DNA from: TMED26 sp002694075
Lineage (GTDB): Bacteria; Pseudomonadota; Alphaproteobacteria; Thalassobaculales; Thalassobaculaceae
Direction of reading: 5' to 3'
DNA: 16,959 nt
NCBI GenBank assembly: GCA_036160575.1
Contig: JAYYDT010000115.1
Span: forward strand, 1-16,959
Shown here in pieces: positions 7,730-13,967 of the stretch. Below the pieces are notes generated by a model. It had not been told where the DNA came from and searched no databases. It worked only from the letters and a program-made list of their open reading frames with translations. Numbering within the stretch: position 1 is the first letter of the stretch; every line of letters begins with the position of its first letter. A program made the position numbers and the translations under genes.

Positions 7730-8377
7730 CTAAGCGGGCAATTCCGCGCGAATGGCCGCGAAGACGGCATCGAACATGGCTTCGGTCAGGCGGCCCGTGT
7801 TGGTGTTGTAGCGTGAGCAATGGTAGCTGTCGAACAGCACCGTCCCGTTGTCCAGCGGGTGGCGGTGGCCATGGCCGAAGGGATAGGACGCTTTACGCAA
7901 GCCAAGACTGGCCAAGATCGCGCCATGGGCCAGGCTACCGAGAGCCAGAATGATCCGACGCTCGGCGGCGCCGGTTAACTCGCCGTTCAGAAATGGGCGA
8001 CAGGCTTTGACCTCGGCGCCGACCGGTTTGTTTTCCGGCGGCACGCAGCGCACAGCGTTGGTGATCCGGCAACCGGCCAGGCGCAAGCCATCGTCGGCGC
8101 GCCGATCATAGGTGCCGACGGCGAAACCGAATTTCGTCAACGTGCGGTAGAGGAGATCGCCGGCATGGTCGCCGGTGAACGGCCGGCCGGTGCGGTTGGC
8201 GCCGCGCAGCCCCGGGGCCAAGCCGACGATCAGCAAAGGCGCATCGGCCGGCCCGAAAGACGGCACCGGGGCGTTATGCCAACCGTCGAATTTGCCCCTG
8301 TTATCGGCGCGAAAGGTGGCCAGGCGCGGGCATAGATCACAATCCGGGGCCGGGCTCGGCCCGGCGGTCAATGGCAT
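7730..8377 (-). CDS. Uracil-DNA glycosylase, family 5 (UDGb)-like, 4Fe-4S
   Basis: A 215-residue uracil-DNA glycosylase of the iron-sulfur group, which starts base-excision repair by removing uracil (and, in UDGb, other deaminated bases) from DNA. Four cysteines, C13 and C16 (CDLC) and C111 and C126 (RCVPPENKP...KAC), fit the 4Fe-4S ligand pattern. Motif 1 is GLAPG (52-56) followed by GANRTGRPFTGD, which is characteristic of family 5 and lacks the polar catalytic residue used by family 1. The C-terminal motif is SYHCSRYNTNTGRLT (H186), also family 5-like. The start is ATG 8377; GTG at 8380 immediately before it is equally possible, and GGTGGG serves both. The gene follows the NYN gene by about 16 bp on the same strand, so a two-gene operon is likely. 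Confidence 0.88.
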   Translation of the reverse strand: MPLTAGPSPAPDCDLCPRLATFRADNRGKFDGWHNAPVPSFGPADAPLLIVGLAPGLRGANRTGRPFTGDHAGDLLYRTLTKFGFAVGTYDRRADDGLRLAGCRITNAVRCVPPENKPVGAEVKACRPFLNGELTGAAERRIILALGSLAHGAILASLGLRKASYPFGHGHRHPLDNGTVLFDSYHCSRYNTNTGRLTEAMFDAVFAAIRAELPA

Positions 8378-8393
8378 CACTCATACCCACCGT

Positions 8394-9074
8394 TTAGTCG
8401 CGGTCGTCATCATCCAGATCATCGTCGTCGATGTCGTCATCGTCGAGATCATCTTCATCATCGTCATCATAATCGTAGTCGTCATCATCGTCTTCATCGA
8501 CTTCGGGATGATCGTCCTGGTGGTGGTCGCGGGGCCGGCGTTCGCCGTGGCTGCGGGTGATTTGGCCTTCCAAATCGGTTAACTCGATGAAAGTGTCGGC
8601 CTGCCGGCGCAGTTCATCGGCGATCATGGGCGGTTGCGACCGCACGGTCGACACGACGGTGACTCGCACGCCCTTGCGCTGGACCGCGTCCACCATCCGC
8701 CGAAAATCGCCATCGCCGGAAAATAGCACAATGTGATCAAGGTATTGGGCCATTTCCATGACATCGATGGCCAACTCGATGTCCATGTTGCCTTTGATCT
8801 TCCGCCGGCCGGAAGGGTCGGTGTATTCTTTGGTCGGCTTGGTCACCATGGTATATCCATTGTAATCAAGCCAGTCTACCAAGGGCCGAATTGGAGAGTA
8901 TTCCTGATCTTCGATAACCGCGGTGTAATAGAAGGCACGGATAAGACGCCCTTTTTTTTGAAAAACCTCCAGCAGTCGGCGATAATCAATGTCAAATCCC
9001 AGTGCCCGTGCCGCTGCGTAAAGGTTCGCGCCGTCAATGAAAAGAGCGACGCGTTCATTTGGATAAAAGGTCAT
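8394..9074 (-). CDS. NYN (LabA/DUF88-type) PIN-like domain protein with poly-Asp C-terminal tail
   Basis: A 226-residue protein. Residues 8-170 are an NYN domain, a PIN-like fold associated with metal-dependent RNA cleavage. The acidic positions are present: D14 in FIDGANLY, D98 and D104 in NMDIELAIDVM, and D121/D123 in FSGDGDF. After residue 185 comes a low-complexity tail almost wholly Asp/Glu with scattered Tyr, His and Ile (about 190-226). The ATG at 9074 is preceded by GAGGGACC and is followed almost at once by the first domain strand; an upstream in-frame start at 9128 would run through the promoter-like sequence. The first half of the gene is visibly more AT-rich than its neighbours. 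It is divergent from folK, an arrangement I recall from other alphaproteobacteria. RNA target unknown. Confidence 0.87.
   Translation of the reverse strand: MTFYPNERVALFIDGANLYAAARALGFDIDYRRLLEVFQKKGRLIRAFYYTAVIEDQEYSPIRPLVDWLDYNGYTMVTKPTKEYTDPSGRRKIKGNMDIELAIDVMEMAQYLDHIVLFSGDGDFRRMVDAVQRKGVRVTVVSTVRSQPPMIADELRRQADTFIELTDLEGQITRSHGERRPRDHHQDDHPEVDEDDDDDYDYDDDDEDDLDDDDIDDDDLDDDDRD
8401..8505. repeat. Low-complexity GAT/GAC (ATC/GTC) triplet tract
   Basis: About 100 bp made almost entirely of gtc, atc and ttc triplets on the + strand, i.e. GAC/GAT/GAA codons on the minus strand, encoding the acidic tail of the NYN protein. Codons are mixed GAT and GAC, so it is not a pure microsatellite, yet length variation by slippage would be plausible. 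Confidence 0.8.
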
Positions 9075-9099
9075 TATGGTCCCTCGTTCGATTTTTTTA

Positions 9100-9128
9100 T
9101 TTGTATTAGGCCATATTGCTTGCCGCAA
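9100..9128 (-). promoter_or_regulatory. Candidate sigma-70-type promoter of the NYN gene
   Basis: On the minus strand TTGCGG (9123-9128) and TACAAA (9100-9105) are separated by 17 bp. They lie in an unusually AT-rich stretch just upstream of the NYN start at 9074, leaving a short leader of about 20 bases that carries the ribosome site. Predicted by eye only. Confidence 0.35.
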
Positions 9129-9212
9129 AAAATGCGCGCAGCCGAGGCCGGTTCTCTACTTACCCTGTGTCGGAGGGGGAGTACAGTTAAACCGTAGGTT
9201 TTTTGGATTTTC

Positions 9213-9776
9213 ATGATGGTCGCGCAGGGCGGGATTTATTTGGGGATCGGCGCCAACTTGCCGGCGGCCGGGTACGACAGCGCGGCGGCGACGTGCCAAG
9301 CGGCGATCCGGCGATTGGACGCCCTGCCGGCGGTGACGGTGACGGCGGTTTCGCGGTGGTACCGCTCGGCGCCGGTGCCGGCCGCCGATCAGCCGTGGTT
9401 CGTCAATGCCGTGGTGGCGGTGGAGACGGCCGTGTCGGCGGCGTCGTTGCTGACCGAATTGCATGCCGTGGAGGATCAATTTGGGCGGGTTCGCCGTATC
9501 CGCAACGAGGCGCGGGTGCTGGACATCGACCTCTTGGATTATCGCGGCCAGGTTGCCGACGGCGAAGGGGCCGGGACCATGGCGACACCGATACTGCCGC
9601 ATCCGCGCATGGATGTGCGTGCCTTCGTCTTACTGCCCTTGCGCGAATTGGCGCCGACCTGGTGCCATCCGGTGCGCGGCCTGGGGATCGACGCTTTGAT
9701 CGCCGCGTTGCCAGCCGACCAGGAAATTCGCGTCGACGATCAGGCGGTGGCCAGTTCGATCCACACCGGGGTGTGA
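9213..9776 (+). CDS. folK: 2-amino-4-hydroxy-6-hydroxymethyldihydropteridine pyrophosphokinase (HPPK)
   Basis: A 187-residue HPPK, which transfers pyrophosphate from ATP to 6-hydroxymethyl-7,8-dihydropterin in folate synthesis. Motifs: YLGIGANLP (9-17), the pterin/ATP loop region SRWYRSAPVPAADQPWFVNAV (start at residue 48), the basic stretch and metal-binding DxD in RNEARVLDIDLLDY (D104, D106), and LPHPRMDVRAFVLLPL (H130, R132). The length is slightly above that of enteric HPPK because of a short C-terminal extension past the conserved core. Two ATGs lie in tandem (9213, 9216) and the ribosome site is weak. The last 37 bp overlap, tail to tail, the end of the convergent exonuclease III gene. 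It is divergent from the NYN gene. Confidence 0.93.
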   Translation: MMVAQGGIYLGIGANLPAAGYDSAAATCQAAIRRLDALPAVTVTAVSRWYRSAPVPAADQPWFVNAVVAVETAVSAASLLTELHAVEDQFGRVRRIRNEARVLDIDLLDYRGQVADGEGAGTMATPILPHPRMDVRAFVLLPLRELAPTWCHPVRGLGIDALIAALPADQEIRVDDQAVASSIHTGV

Positions 9777-10513
9777 TCGGAGGCTTTCGCCTTGCCGCGC
9801 GGCTCCTGGTCGATATCGGCGGCGGTTAGGCGATCCACCGCCTGCGGCGACAGCAGCAGATGGTCGATGCGGATCCCCTGATCTTTCTGCCACGCGCCAC
9901 CTTGATAATCCCAAAAGCTGTAGCGATGCGGCGTCGCGTTGAGGACGCGAAACGCGTCGCTGTAGCCAAGATGCAGCAACCGGCGGAAGAGGGCGCGGGT
10001 TTCCGGCCGAATGAGAGCGTCGCCATGCCAGGCGGCGGCGTCGTGAACGTCGTCATCGGTCGGGATCACATTGTAATCGCCGGCCAAAACAATCGGAGTC
10101 TCGGTCGCCAGTAAGGTCTCGGCACGGCTCAGGAGATGCGCCATCCAATCCAGCTTATAGTCGTATTTGGGTCCCGGCGCCGGGTTGCCATTGGGTAAAT
10201 AGATGCTGGCGAAGCGGATGCCGGCGATGGTCGCCTCGAGGTAGCGGGCCTGTTCGTCCGCCGCGTTACCCGGTAAGCCGGCCTGGATATCCTCGATCGG
10301 GTGTTTTGAGAGGATTGCCACGCCATTGTAGCTTTTTTGGCCATGGACCGCGAGATTATAGCCGAGATCCTCGATCTCCAAGCGAGGGAAGGCGTCGTCG
10401 ACGGTTTTGGTTTCTTGCAGCAGCACCACATCCGGACCGGCGCCGGCCAGCCAAGTCAGCACATTGGGCAGTCGCGCCTTGATCGAATTGACGTTCCATG
10501 TGGCCACTTTCAT
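9740..10513 (-). CDS. xth: Exodeoxyribonuclease III (Xth/ExoA-type AP endonuclease)
   Basis: A 257-residue member of the exonuclease III / AP endonuclease family, which incises DNA at abasic sites and trims 3' blocks in base-excision repair. The complete active site is visible: N7 (TWNVNSIKAR), E34 (LLQETK), Y105 (SIYLPNGN), D146 and N148 (AGDYNV), D217 (GIRIDHLLLS) and the terminal D246-H247 pair in SDHTPVW. The ATG at 10513 begins the conserved MKVATWNVNS and follows GGAGACGCGGA; a longer in-frame start at 10543 adds ten basic residues. The last 37 bp overlap the end of folK on the other strand. It joins the uracil-DNA glycosylase nearby as a second base-excision repair gene, though not in the same transcript. 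Confidence 0.94.
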   Translation of the reverse strand: MKVATWNVNSIKARLPNVLTWLAGAGPDVVLLQETKTVDDAFPRLEIEDLGYNLAVHGQKSYNGVAILSKHPIEDIQAGLPGNAADEQARYLEATIAGIRFASIYLPNGNPAPGPKYDYKLDWMAHLLSRAETLLATETPIVLAGDYNVIPTDDDVHDAAAWHGDALIRPETRALFRRLLHLGYSDAFRVLNATPHRYSFWDYQGGAWQKDQGIRIDHLLLSPQAVDRLTAADIDQEPRGKAKASDHTPVWIELATA

Positions 10514-10550
10514 TCCGCGTCTCCGTCGCTTGCTGGTCGGCATGAACTCA

Positions 10551-10576
10551 CGGCGCGATTTGGCGCCATCGCGCCG
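10551..10576. repeat. Strong inverted repeat upstream of xth / the transporter gene
   Basis: CGGCGCGAT (10551-10559) and ATCGCGCCG (10568-10576) are perfect 9-bp arms around an 8-base loop TTGGCGCC. It lies in the 212-bp gap between the divergent exonuclease III gene (start 10513) and the transporter gene (start 10726). Neither side has a T-run, so it is not a standard intrinsic terminator; it may be an operator or a leader hairpin of the xth mRNA. Confidence 0.5.
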
Positions 10577-10594
10577 ACGATGTCGAGGGGGGAT

Positions 10595-10623
10595 TTGAAC
10601 CGCCCTGCGACCGGCTTTGCTAT
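10595..10623 (+). promoter_or_regulatory. Candidate sigma-70-type promoter of the ion transporter gene
   Basis: TTGAAC (10595-10600) and TGCTAT (10618-10623) have exactly 17 bp between them. Transcription from here would give a leader of about 95 bases before the transporter ATG. That leader is GC-rich with overlapping hairpin possibilities around 10680-10700 and a run of seven As at 10664-10670. By-eye prediction. Confidence 0.4.
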
Positions 10624-10725
10624 TTCGTTTTCACGAACCTGCGGGTAAGAAGGTGAGGGGCGTAAAAAAAGGATCGGCCGCGGGGCACGCCGCGCGGGGC
10701 GACGATGGCTGACGGGAGGGGAGCT

Positions 10726-12150
10726 ATGACGCGTTTATGGACACTCGTGATCGCCTTGGCGGCGGTTTGTGGGGCGGCGGCCCCGGCCTGGGCGGCGGGC
10801 GCCGGCGCGCCGCACCTGGAGGGCAGTGACCTTGGCCTGTTATGGGCGGTGCCATTCGCCGGCATTTTGCTGTCGATCGCGATCTTCCCATTGGTCGCGC
10901 CAAGTTTCTGGCATCATCACTTCGGCAAAATTTCGGCTTTTTGGGCTTTGCTCTTCCTGGTGCCTTTCGCGCTTAAATTCGGCTTTAACCTCGCCCTCTA
11001 TGAATTGGTGCATGTGGCGCTGCTGGAATACATTCCGTTTATCATTTTGCTGCTGTCGCTGTTCACCGTCGCCGGCGGCGTGCGCTTGAAAGGAACCTTG
11101 AAAGGCTCGCCGGCGGTCAACACCGGTCTGCTGTTCTTCGGCACGATCATCGCCAGCTGGATGGGCACGACCGGCGCCGCCATGCTGTTGATCCGGCCCC
11201 TGATCAACGCCAATGAAGAGCGTAAACACAAAGTTCATGTGATCGTGTTTTTCATTTTCCTGGTCGCCAACATCGGCGGCTCGTTGACGCCGCTCGGCGA
11301 CCCGCCGCTGTTTCTCGGCTTTTTGAAAGGCGTCGATTTCTTCTGGCCGACGCAATACATGCTGGTCCCGATGATCGTCGTGGCGAGCATTTTGCTGGTC
11401 CTGTTTTTTATCCTCGACACTTTTCTGTATCGCCGCGAGGGCGCGTCTCCCGCCGCCGCCGACAAGCCCTATGAGCCATTGGGTGTCGAAGGGTTGGTCA
11501 ACATTCCCTTGCTGGCCGGTATCGTCGGCGCGGTGTTGTTGAGCGGGGTTTGGAAACCCGGCATCCAGATCACCGTCTACCACGTCGATTGGGAATTGCA
11601 GAACATCGTGCGCGATCTTCTGTTACTCGGCATCGCGCTCGCCTCGTGGTTGGTGACCAGCCGCGCCAGCCGCGACGCCAACGGCTTTTCGTGGTTTCCG
11701 ATCCTCGAGGTCGGCAAGCTGTTCGCGGGGATTTTCATCACCATCATTCCGGCGATCGCTATTCTCAAGGCCGGCTCGAACGGGGCCTTGGCGATGATCA
11801 TCGATGCCGTCAGCGACAATGGCCAGCCGGTCGATTGGGCCTATTTCTGGTTCACCGGGGTATTGTCCAGCTTCCTCGACAACGCGCCGACCTATTTGGT
11901 GTTCTTCAACACCGCCGGCGGCGACGCCGAGGCTTTGATGGGGCCGATGGCGTCGACCTTGTTGGCGATTTCGGCGGGCGCGGTGTTCATGGGCGCCAAC
12001 ACCTATATCGGTAACGCCCCCAACTTCATGGTCAAGGCGATCGCCGAGGAACGCGGCATCGCCATGCCCAGCTTCTTCGGCTACATGGGCTGGTCGGTGG
12101 TGTTCCTGGTGCCGATCTTCGTGCTGGTGACTTTCTTGTTCTTCCTCTAG
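10726..12150 (+). CDS. NhaD/ArsB-type (ion transporter superfamily) membrane antiporter, putative Na+/H+ antiporter
   Basis: A 474-residue polytopic inner-membrane protein of the IT superfamily that includes NhaD, ArsB and citrate carriers. It starts with a hydrophobic signal-like segment ending APAWA-A (about residue 23), then roughly 11-13 membrane segments. Conserved motifs fall in two related halves: SWMGTTGAAMLLIRPL (144-159) and NIGGSLTPLGDPPL (182-195) in the first, and SSFLDNAPTYLVFF (381-394) and GANTYIGNAPNFM (423-435) in the second, the paired re-entrant loops and Asp/Asn positions of this fold. The ATG at 10726 has a good ribosome site (GGGAGGGGAGCT); an in-frame ATG at 10705 lies before it. 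The gene stands alone, divergent from xth and convergent with the hydrolase. Na+/H+ exchange is the likeliest role; an organic anion substrate is not excluded. Confidence 0.85.
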   Translation: MTRLWTLVIALAAVCGAAAPAWAAGAGAPHLEGSDLGLLWAVPFAGILLSIAIFPLVAPSFWHHHFGKISAFWALLFLVPFALKFGFNLALYELVHVALLEYIPFIILLLSLFTVAGGVRLKGTLKGSPAVNTGLLFFGTIIASWMGTTGAAMLLIRPLINANEERKHKVHVIVFFIFLVANIGGSLTPLGDPPLFLGFLKGVDFFWPTQYMLVPMIVVASILLVLFFILDTFLYRREGASPAAADKPYEPLGVEGLVNIPLLAGIVGAVLLSGVWKPGIQITVYHVDWELQNIVRDLLLLGIALASWLVTSRASRDANGFSWFPILEVGKLFAGIFITIIPAIAILKAGSNGALAMIIDAVSDNGQPVDWAYFWFTGVLSSFLDNAPTYLVFFNTAGGDAEALMGPMASTLLAISAGAVFMGANTYIGNAPNFMVKAIAEERGIAMPSFFGYMGWSVVFLVPIFVLVTFLFFL

Positions 12151-12190
12151 GACCTGTTCGTCTTTTAGGACCTGTTCTTCCTCTGGGGAC
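12137..12190. repeat. Three tandem copies of an 18-bp repeat at the end of the transporter gene
   Basis: Units at 12137-12154, 12155-12172 and 12173-12190 are related: unit 1 TGTTCTTCCTCTAGGACC, unit 2 TGTTCGTCTTTTAGGACC, unit 3 TGTTCTTCCTCTGGGGAC. The first unit contains the transporter's TAG stop and its last codons; unit 2 contains a second in-phase TAG. The array runs directly into the 18-bp palindrome that follows. Confidence 0.75.
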
Positions 12191-12203
12191 GGCGCGCCGT
12201 CCC
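12186..12203. terminator. 18-bp perfect palindrome between convergent genes, possible bidirectional terminator hairpin
   Basis: GGGACGGCG/CGCCGTCCC is a perfect palindrome that can fold as a 7-bp stem with a CGCG loop in either transcript. It lies between the stop of the transporter (12150) and the stop of the convergent alpha/beta hydrolase, whose TAG uses base 12203. There is no T-run on either side, so it is not a typical intrinsic terminator. It may block exonucleases or act with Rho. Confidence 0.4.
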
Positions 12204-12910
12204 TAGGCGAAGCGGGCCAGTTCGGTGGCCAGCTCTTGGGGTTGGTCGATCATGATGTCGTGGCCGCAGTTCATCCGACAGACCGTCCAGCCGGGCGCGC
12301 TGGACAGGGTCTCGGTCAGTTCGGCGAAATTGTCGTTAGGATAAGTTTCGGCGCGAATATAATGGCGTCGCGCGATCGTCTCGCGCTTGCCGGTCAGGCG
12401 CAGCGGCTCGGTGAAACAGGCCAACGGATGATCGGTGAGCAGGCTGTCGACCCAGGCTTGATCGGCCGCGTTGACCCCGAAGGACGCGGCGCTATAAGCC
12501 GGCATGCGCCATCCTTGGCCTGAGCGGTTAACCATCTCCATGGTGTCGGCGTTCCGTTTCGCGCCGCGTTTGGCAAAGCCATATTCGCCGTCTTCGGGCA
12601 CGAAACCGTCAATCACCACGTAGGCGGCCAGGCGCTCGGCGACCGCTTCGGCGACGCCGGCGATGACCATGCCGCCATAGGAATGGCCGACCAAGACGAC
12701 ATCGCTCAGCCCCTCCCAGGTGATCAGATTGGTGATGTCGCGGACATGGGTGCTGAGGTTGATCGTCGGCGCCATTAAATGCGAGCGATCCGCCAACCCG
12801 GTGAGCGTCGGTGTGTACACATCATGGCCCTCGGCGCGCAGCAGTTTGGCGACGCGCCCCCAACACCAGCCGCCGTGCCAGGCGCCGTGAACCAAAACGA
12901 AAGTGGCCAT
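12203..12910 (-). CDS. Alpha/beta hydrolase, methylesterase / hydroxynitrile-lyase-like
   Basis: A 235-residue alpha/beta-fold hydrolase. The oxyanion loop is FVLVHGAWHGGWCW (4-17), the nucleophile elbow is GHSYGG with S77, and the terminal histidine is H217 in NCGHDIM, close to the C-terminus; the acid of the triad is not certain. The pattern VHGAWHGxWCW...PTLTGLADRSHL matches the group containing plant methylesterases, salicylate-binding protein 2 and hydroxynitrile lyases, which in bacteria act as small-ester hydrolases. The start ATG at 12910 has an excellent ribosome site (AAGGAGAT). It begins 11 bp after the stop of the DapA-like gene, so the two are almost certainly one transcript. Substrate unknown. 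Confidence 0.88.
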   Translation of the reverse strand: MATFVLVHGAWHGGWCWGRVAKLLRAEGHDVYTPTLTGLADRSHLMAPTINLSTHVRDITNLITWEGLSDVVLVGHSYGGMVIAGVAEAVAERLAAYVVIDGFVPEDGEYGFAKRGAKRNADTMEMVNRSGQGWRMPAYSAASFGVNAADQAWVDSLLTDHPLACFTEPLRLTGKRETIARRHYIRAETYPNDNFAELTETLSSAPGWTVCRMNCGHDIMIDQPQELATELARFA

Positions 12911-12921
12911 GAAATATCTCC

Positions 12922-13833
12922 TTACGCGCGGGGGGCCGCGCCCAACGGCCCCAATTTGGACGACCACCGCGCCATCACCTCCAAGCCGAAGGCATCCGGG
13001 GTGATCACGTCGGACCGCCCATGCACCGTGTCGAGGCCCAGGCGGCGAGCGGTTAAGCGTTTGCCGTAGCACAGCAAATGGTCAACCGAAATCATCAAAA
13101 AACTCAGTAACGGCAGGATGTCCTTGAACATCGCCATGGCCGCCTCGCGCTCACCGGCGCGGAAATGGTCATAAATCCGCGCCTGAACATCGGCGGCGTC
13201 GGGGCTCGGGATCAGGCCGTCGAAGCCGGCCGCCAAGCTATCGATCAGTTCGATGCCATTGCGTCCGTTAAACAAGGTCATGGCACCGTCGGTGGCCCGG
13301 GCCAATCGACCGCAGGCGATGGCGTCGCCCTCGGCCTTGACGAGGGTGACATTGGGGTGGCGCCGATGCAGCTCGACCAAGCCCTCGTCGCTGAGGCCGA
13401 TGCCAATATATTCCGGCGCGTTCTGGATGCCGACCGGCAGCGACACCGCGTCGGCGACGGTGCCGAAAAACGCGATTAAATCGTCGTCACTGGCCGCCTT
13501 CACCGGCGGCGGTTGCAAGACCAACCATTCCGCGCCATGGGCGGCGGCGACCTCGGCCATGGCGATTTGCGCCGCCGCCGTCGGCTCAGACAATGTCACG
13601 CTAATGGGCAGGCGGCCGGCGCAATCCTCGGCCAGCCAGGCGACGGTTTGGTGTTTCTCGGCAACGGTCAGGCGGCGGCAGTCGCTGGCCAGCCCACCAG
13701 TCGCGAGGCCGTGCACGCCGGCCGCGATACACGCTTCGGTCTGTGCCCGATGGGCGCCCCGGTCAAGCCCGCCGTCAGCGGCGTAAAAGCTGTAGAGCAT
13801 CGGATAAATGCCGTGGATGGTGGCGTTGACCAT
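12922..13833 (-). CDS. Dihydrodipicolinate synthase / N-acetylneuraminate lyase (DapA/NanA) superfamily protein
   Basis: A 303-residue class I aldolase-type TIM barrel of usual family length. The Schiff-base lysine is K166 in VTLVKAEGD. Two other hallmarks of true DapA differ: the GTTGE substrate loop is replaced by ATGGLAS (44-50), and the strand that carries the catalytic tyrosine reads GIQNAP, with Q137 where Tyr stands. It is therefore unlikely to be the lysine-pathway DapA and more likely a lyase or aldolase for another 2-oxoacid. A ribosome site GAGGTG precedes the ATG at 13833. It heads a two-gene unit with the alpha/beta hydrolase and is divergent from the haloacid dehalogenase-like gene; the 134-bp gap between them should hold both promoters. 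Confidence 0.87.
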   Translation of the reverse strand: MVNATIHGIYPMLYSFYAADGGLDRGAHRAQTEACIAAGVHGLATGGLASDCRRLTVAEKHQTVAWLAEDCAGRLPISVTLSEPTAAAQIAMAEVAAAHGAEWLVLQPPPVKAASDDDLIAFFGTVADAVSLPVGIQNAPEYIGIGLSDEGLVELHRRHPNVTLVKAEGDAIACGRLARATDGAMTLFNGRNGIELIDSLAAGFDGLIPSPDAADVQARIYDHFRAGEREAAMAMFKDILPLLSFLMISVDHLLCYGKRLTARRLGLDTVHGRSDVITPDAFGLEVMARWSSKLGPLGAAPRA

Positions 13834-13869
13834 GGCCCGGGCACCTCAAAACGTGGATCCTCGGAGCTT

Positions 13870-13899
13870 ACCATAACATCGCCGCGGGGCTTCTGTCGT
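13870..13899 (-). promoter_or_regulatory. Weak candidate promoter for the DapA-like/hydrolase unit
   Basis: On the minus strand ACGACA (13894-13899) and TATGGT (13870-13875) are 18 bp apart, upstream of the ATG at 13833. Only a partial match to sigma-70 consensus; listed because it is the best pair in this gap. Confidence 0.22.
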
Positions 13900-13967
13900 G
13901 GCCGCGGGGATGGTCAAGGCGCCAACGAACATGTCATATAGGACAGCGACATCATGGGAGGCAGGCG

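Noticed and set aside
8175..8582. Open frame on the + strand rich in Val and Ile, looking like a membrane protein
   Set aside because: It is the antisense of the poly-Asp codons of the NYN gene and of the start of the glycosylase gene; GAT/GAC read backwards gives ATC/GTC (Ile/Val). No ribosome site or family pattern.
9075..9128. Longer NYN protein starting at 9128
   Set aside because: It would translate through the AT-rich promoter-like stretch; the ATG at 9074 has a ribosome site and begins just before FIDGANL.
10585..10650. tRNA-like fragment on the minus strand (GGTTCAAATCCCCCC resembles a T-arm)
   Set aside because: The T-stem would contain a C-C mismatch, no acceptor-stem partner exists about 65 bases upstream, no D-arm or clear anticodon arm is visible and no CCA follows. 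The TTGAAC is better explained as part of a promoter-like pair on the + strand. A tmRNA acceptor piece was considered and dropped because no tag-coding piece is present.
12922..13072. 163-bp longer alpha/beta hydrolase start overlapping the DapA-like gene
   Set aside because: The added residues are out-of-frame translation of the DapA-like C-terminus, and the AAGGAGAT ribosome site fixes the start at 12910.
12922..13833. Annotation as dapA of lysine synthesis
   Set aside because: The catalytic Tyr and GTTGE loop are absent, so only superfamily membership is claimed.
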